Of a stretch of 6,614 nucleotides of DNA, positions 6,541-6,614 are shown piece by piece. The stretch lies in assembly GCA_023418355.1 (NCBI GenBank), contig JAEZZU010000263.1:1-6614 (forward strand). The letters run 5' to 3'. The notes beneath the pieces are model-generated. The model did no database searches and was not told the origin of the DNA. It saw only the letters and a list, made by a program, of their open reading frames with translations. Origin of the DNA: Pseudomonadota bacterium. Lineage in GTDB: Bacteria; Pseudomonadota; Gammaproteobacteria; Burkholderiales; Burkholderiaceae_C. The position numbers and the translations under genes were made by a program. Each line of letters starts with the position of its first letter. The stretch's first letter is position 1.

Positions 6541-6614
6541 GGAAATTTTTGAAATGGACTCGCTATAGCTAAATGGTGGGTTTCTCTCTGACTTCGGTAT
6601 CGGAAATCTGTGGG
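6541..6614 (-). other. Upstream leader of ftsZ, no gene recognised
   Basis: These bases lie before the ftsZ ribosome binding site. They are more AT-rich than the coding parts and include the eight-base palindrome GCTATAGC (6562-6569). No good -35/-10 pair was found on the minus strand. The end of ftsA, expected upstream, could not be recognised in any minus-strand frame here. A promoter within ftsA or further upstream is likely. Confidence 0.4.

Noticed and set aside
5179..6552. 457-codon open frame on the + strand, opposite ftsZ
   Set aside because: It is fully antisense to a certain ftsZ gene. Its translation is rich in His, Cys, Ala and Thr without domain motifs, as expected from the complement of GC-biased coding sequence.
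6562..6590. TATAGC as -10 box of an ftsZ promoter on the minus strand
   Set aside because: No sequence resembling a -35 box occurs at 16-18 bases upstream; the match is part of a short palindrome.

Overview
The window is GC-rich and tightly packed. It reads as core chromosome of a betaproteobacterium, most probably family Comamonadaceae (Comamonas, Delftia or Acidovorax-like). The grounds are the style of the AroE, RuvC, LpxC and FtsZ proteins, the ftsZ-lpxC order that closes the division and cell wall (dcw) cluster, and a short intergenic repeat before ruvC of a type I associate with comamonad genomes. The taxonomic call is inference: no rRNA or other marker gene is present.

Positions 1-3448 (+ strand) hold four genes that look like one transcription unit. 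They are the 3' half of an RNase II/RNB-family exoribonuclease, a TonB-family envelope protein, aroE (shikimate dehydrogenase) and mtgA (monofunctional peptidoglycan glycosyltransferase). The first pair overlaps by GTGA, the last pair overlaps by ATGA, and the middle gap is 20 bases, which suggests translational coupling. ruvC (3557-4114, + strand), the Holliday junction resolvase, follows after 108 bases. That gap holds a possible weak promoter and a hairpin-forming repeat, but no convincing terminator.

Positions 4115-4186 are a convergent gap with a GC-rich hairpin whose T-tract is on the minus strand, so it mainly ends lpxC transcription. The rest is minus strand: lpxC (5110 to 4187, the committed step of lipid A synthesis) and, upstream of it, ftsZ (6528 to 5278, the division ring GTPase). 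A strong terminator lies directly after ftsZ, so lpxC probably has its own promoter in the 167-base gap. The last 86 bases are the ftsZ leader, with a clear Shine-Dalgarno site.

Most genes serve the cell envelope and its growth: TonB-like protein, MtgA, LpxC and FtsZ. RNB, AroE and RuvC are housekeeping. All complete genes look intact, with the expected active-site residues. I found no mobile element, CRISPR array, tRNA, rRNA or defence system, and nothing that amounts to an undescribed system. The points most worth a second look are the TonB-like protein with a coiled coil in place of the proline-rich spacer, and the repeat forming the leader of ruvC.
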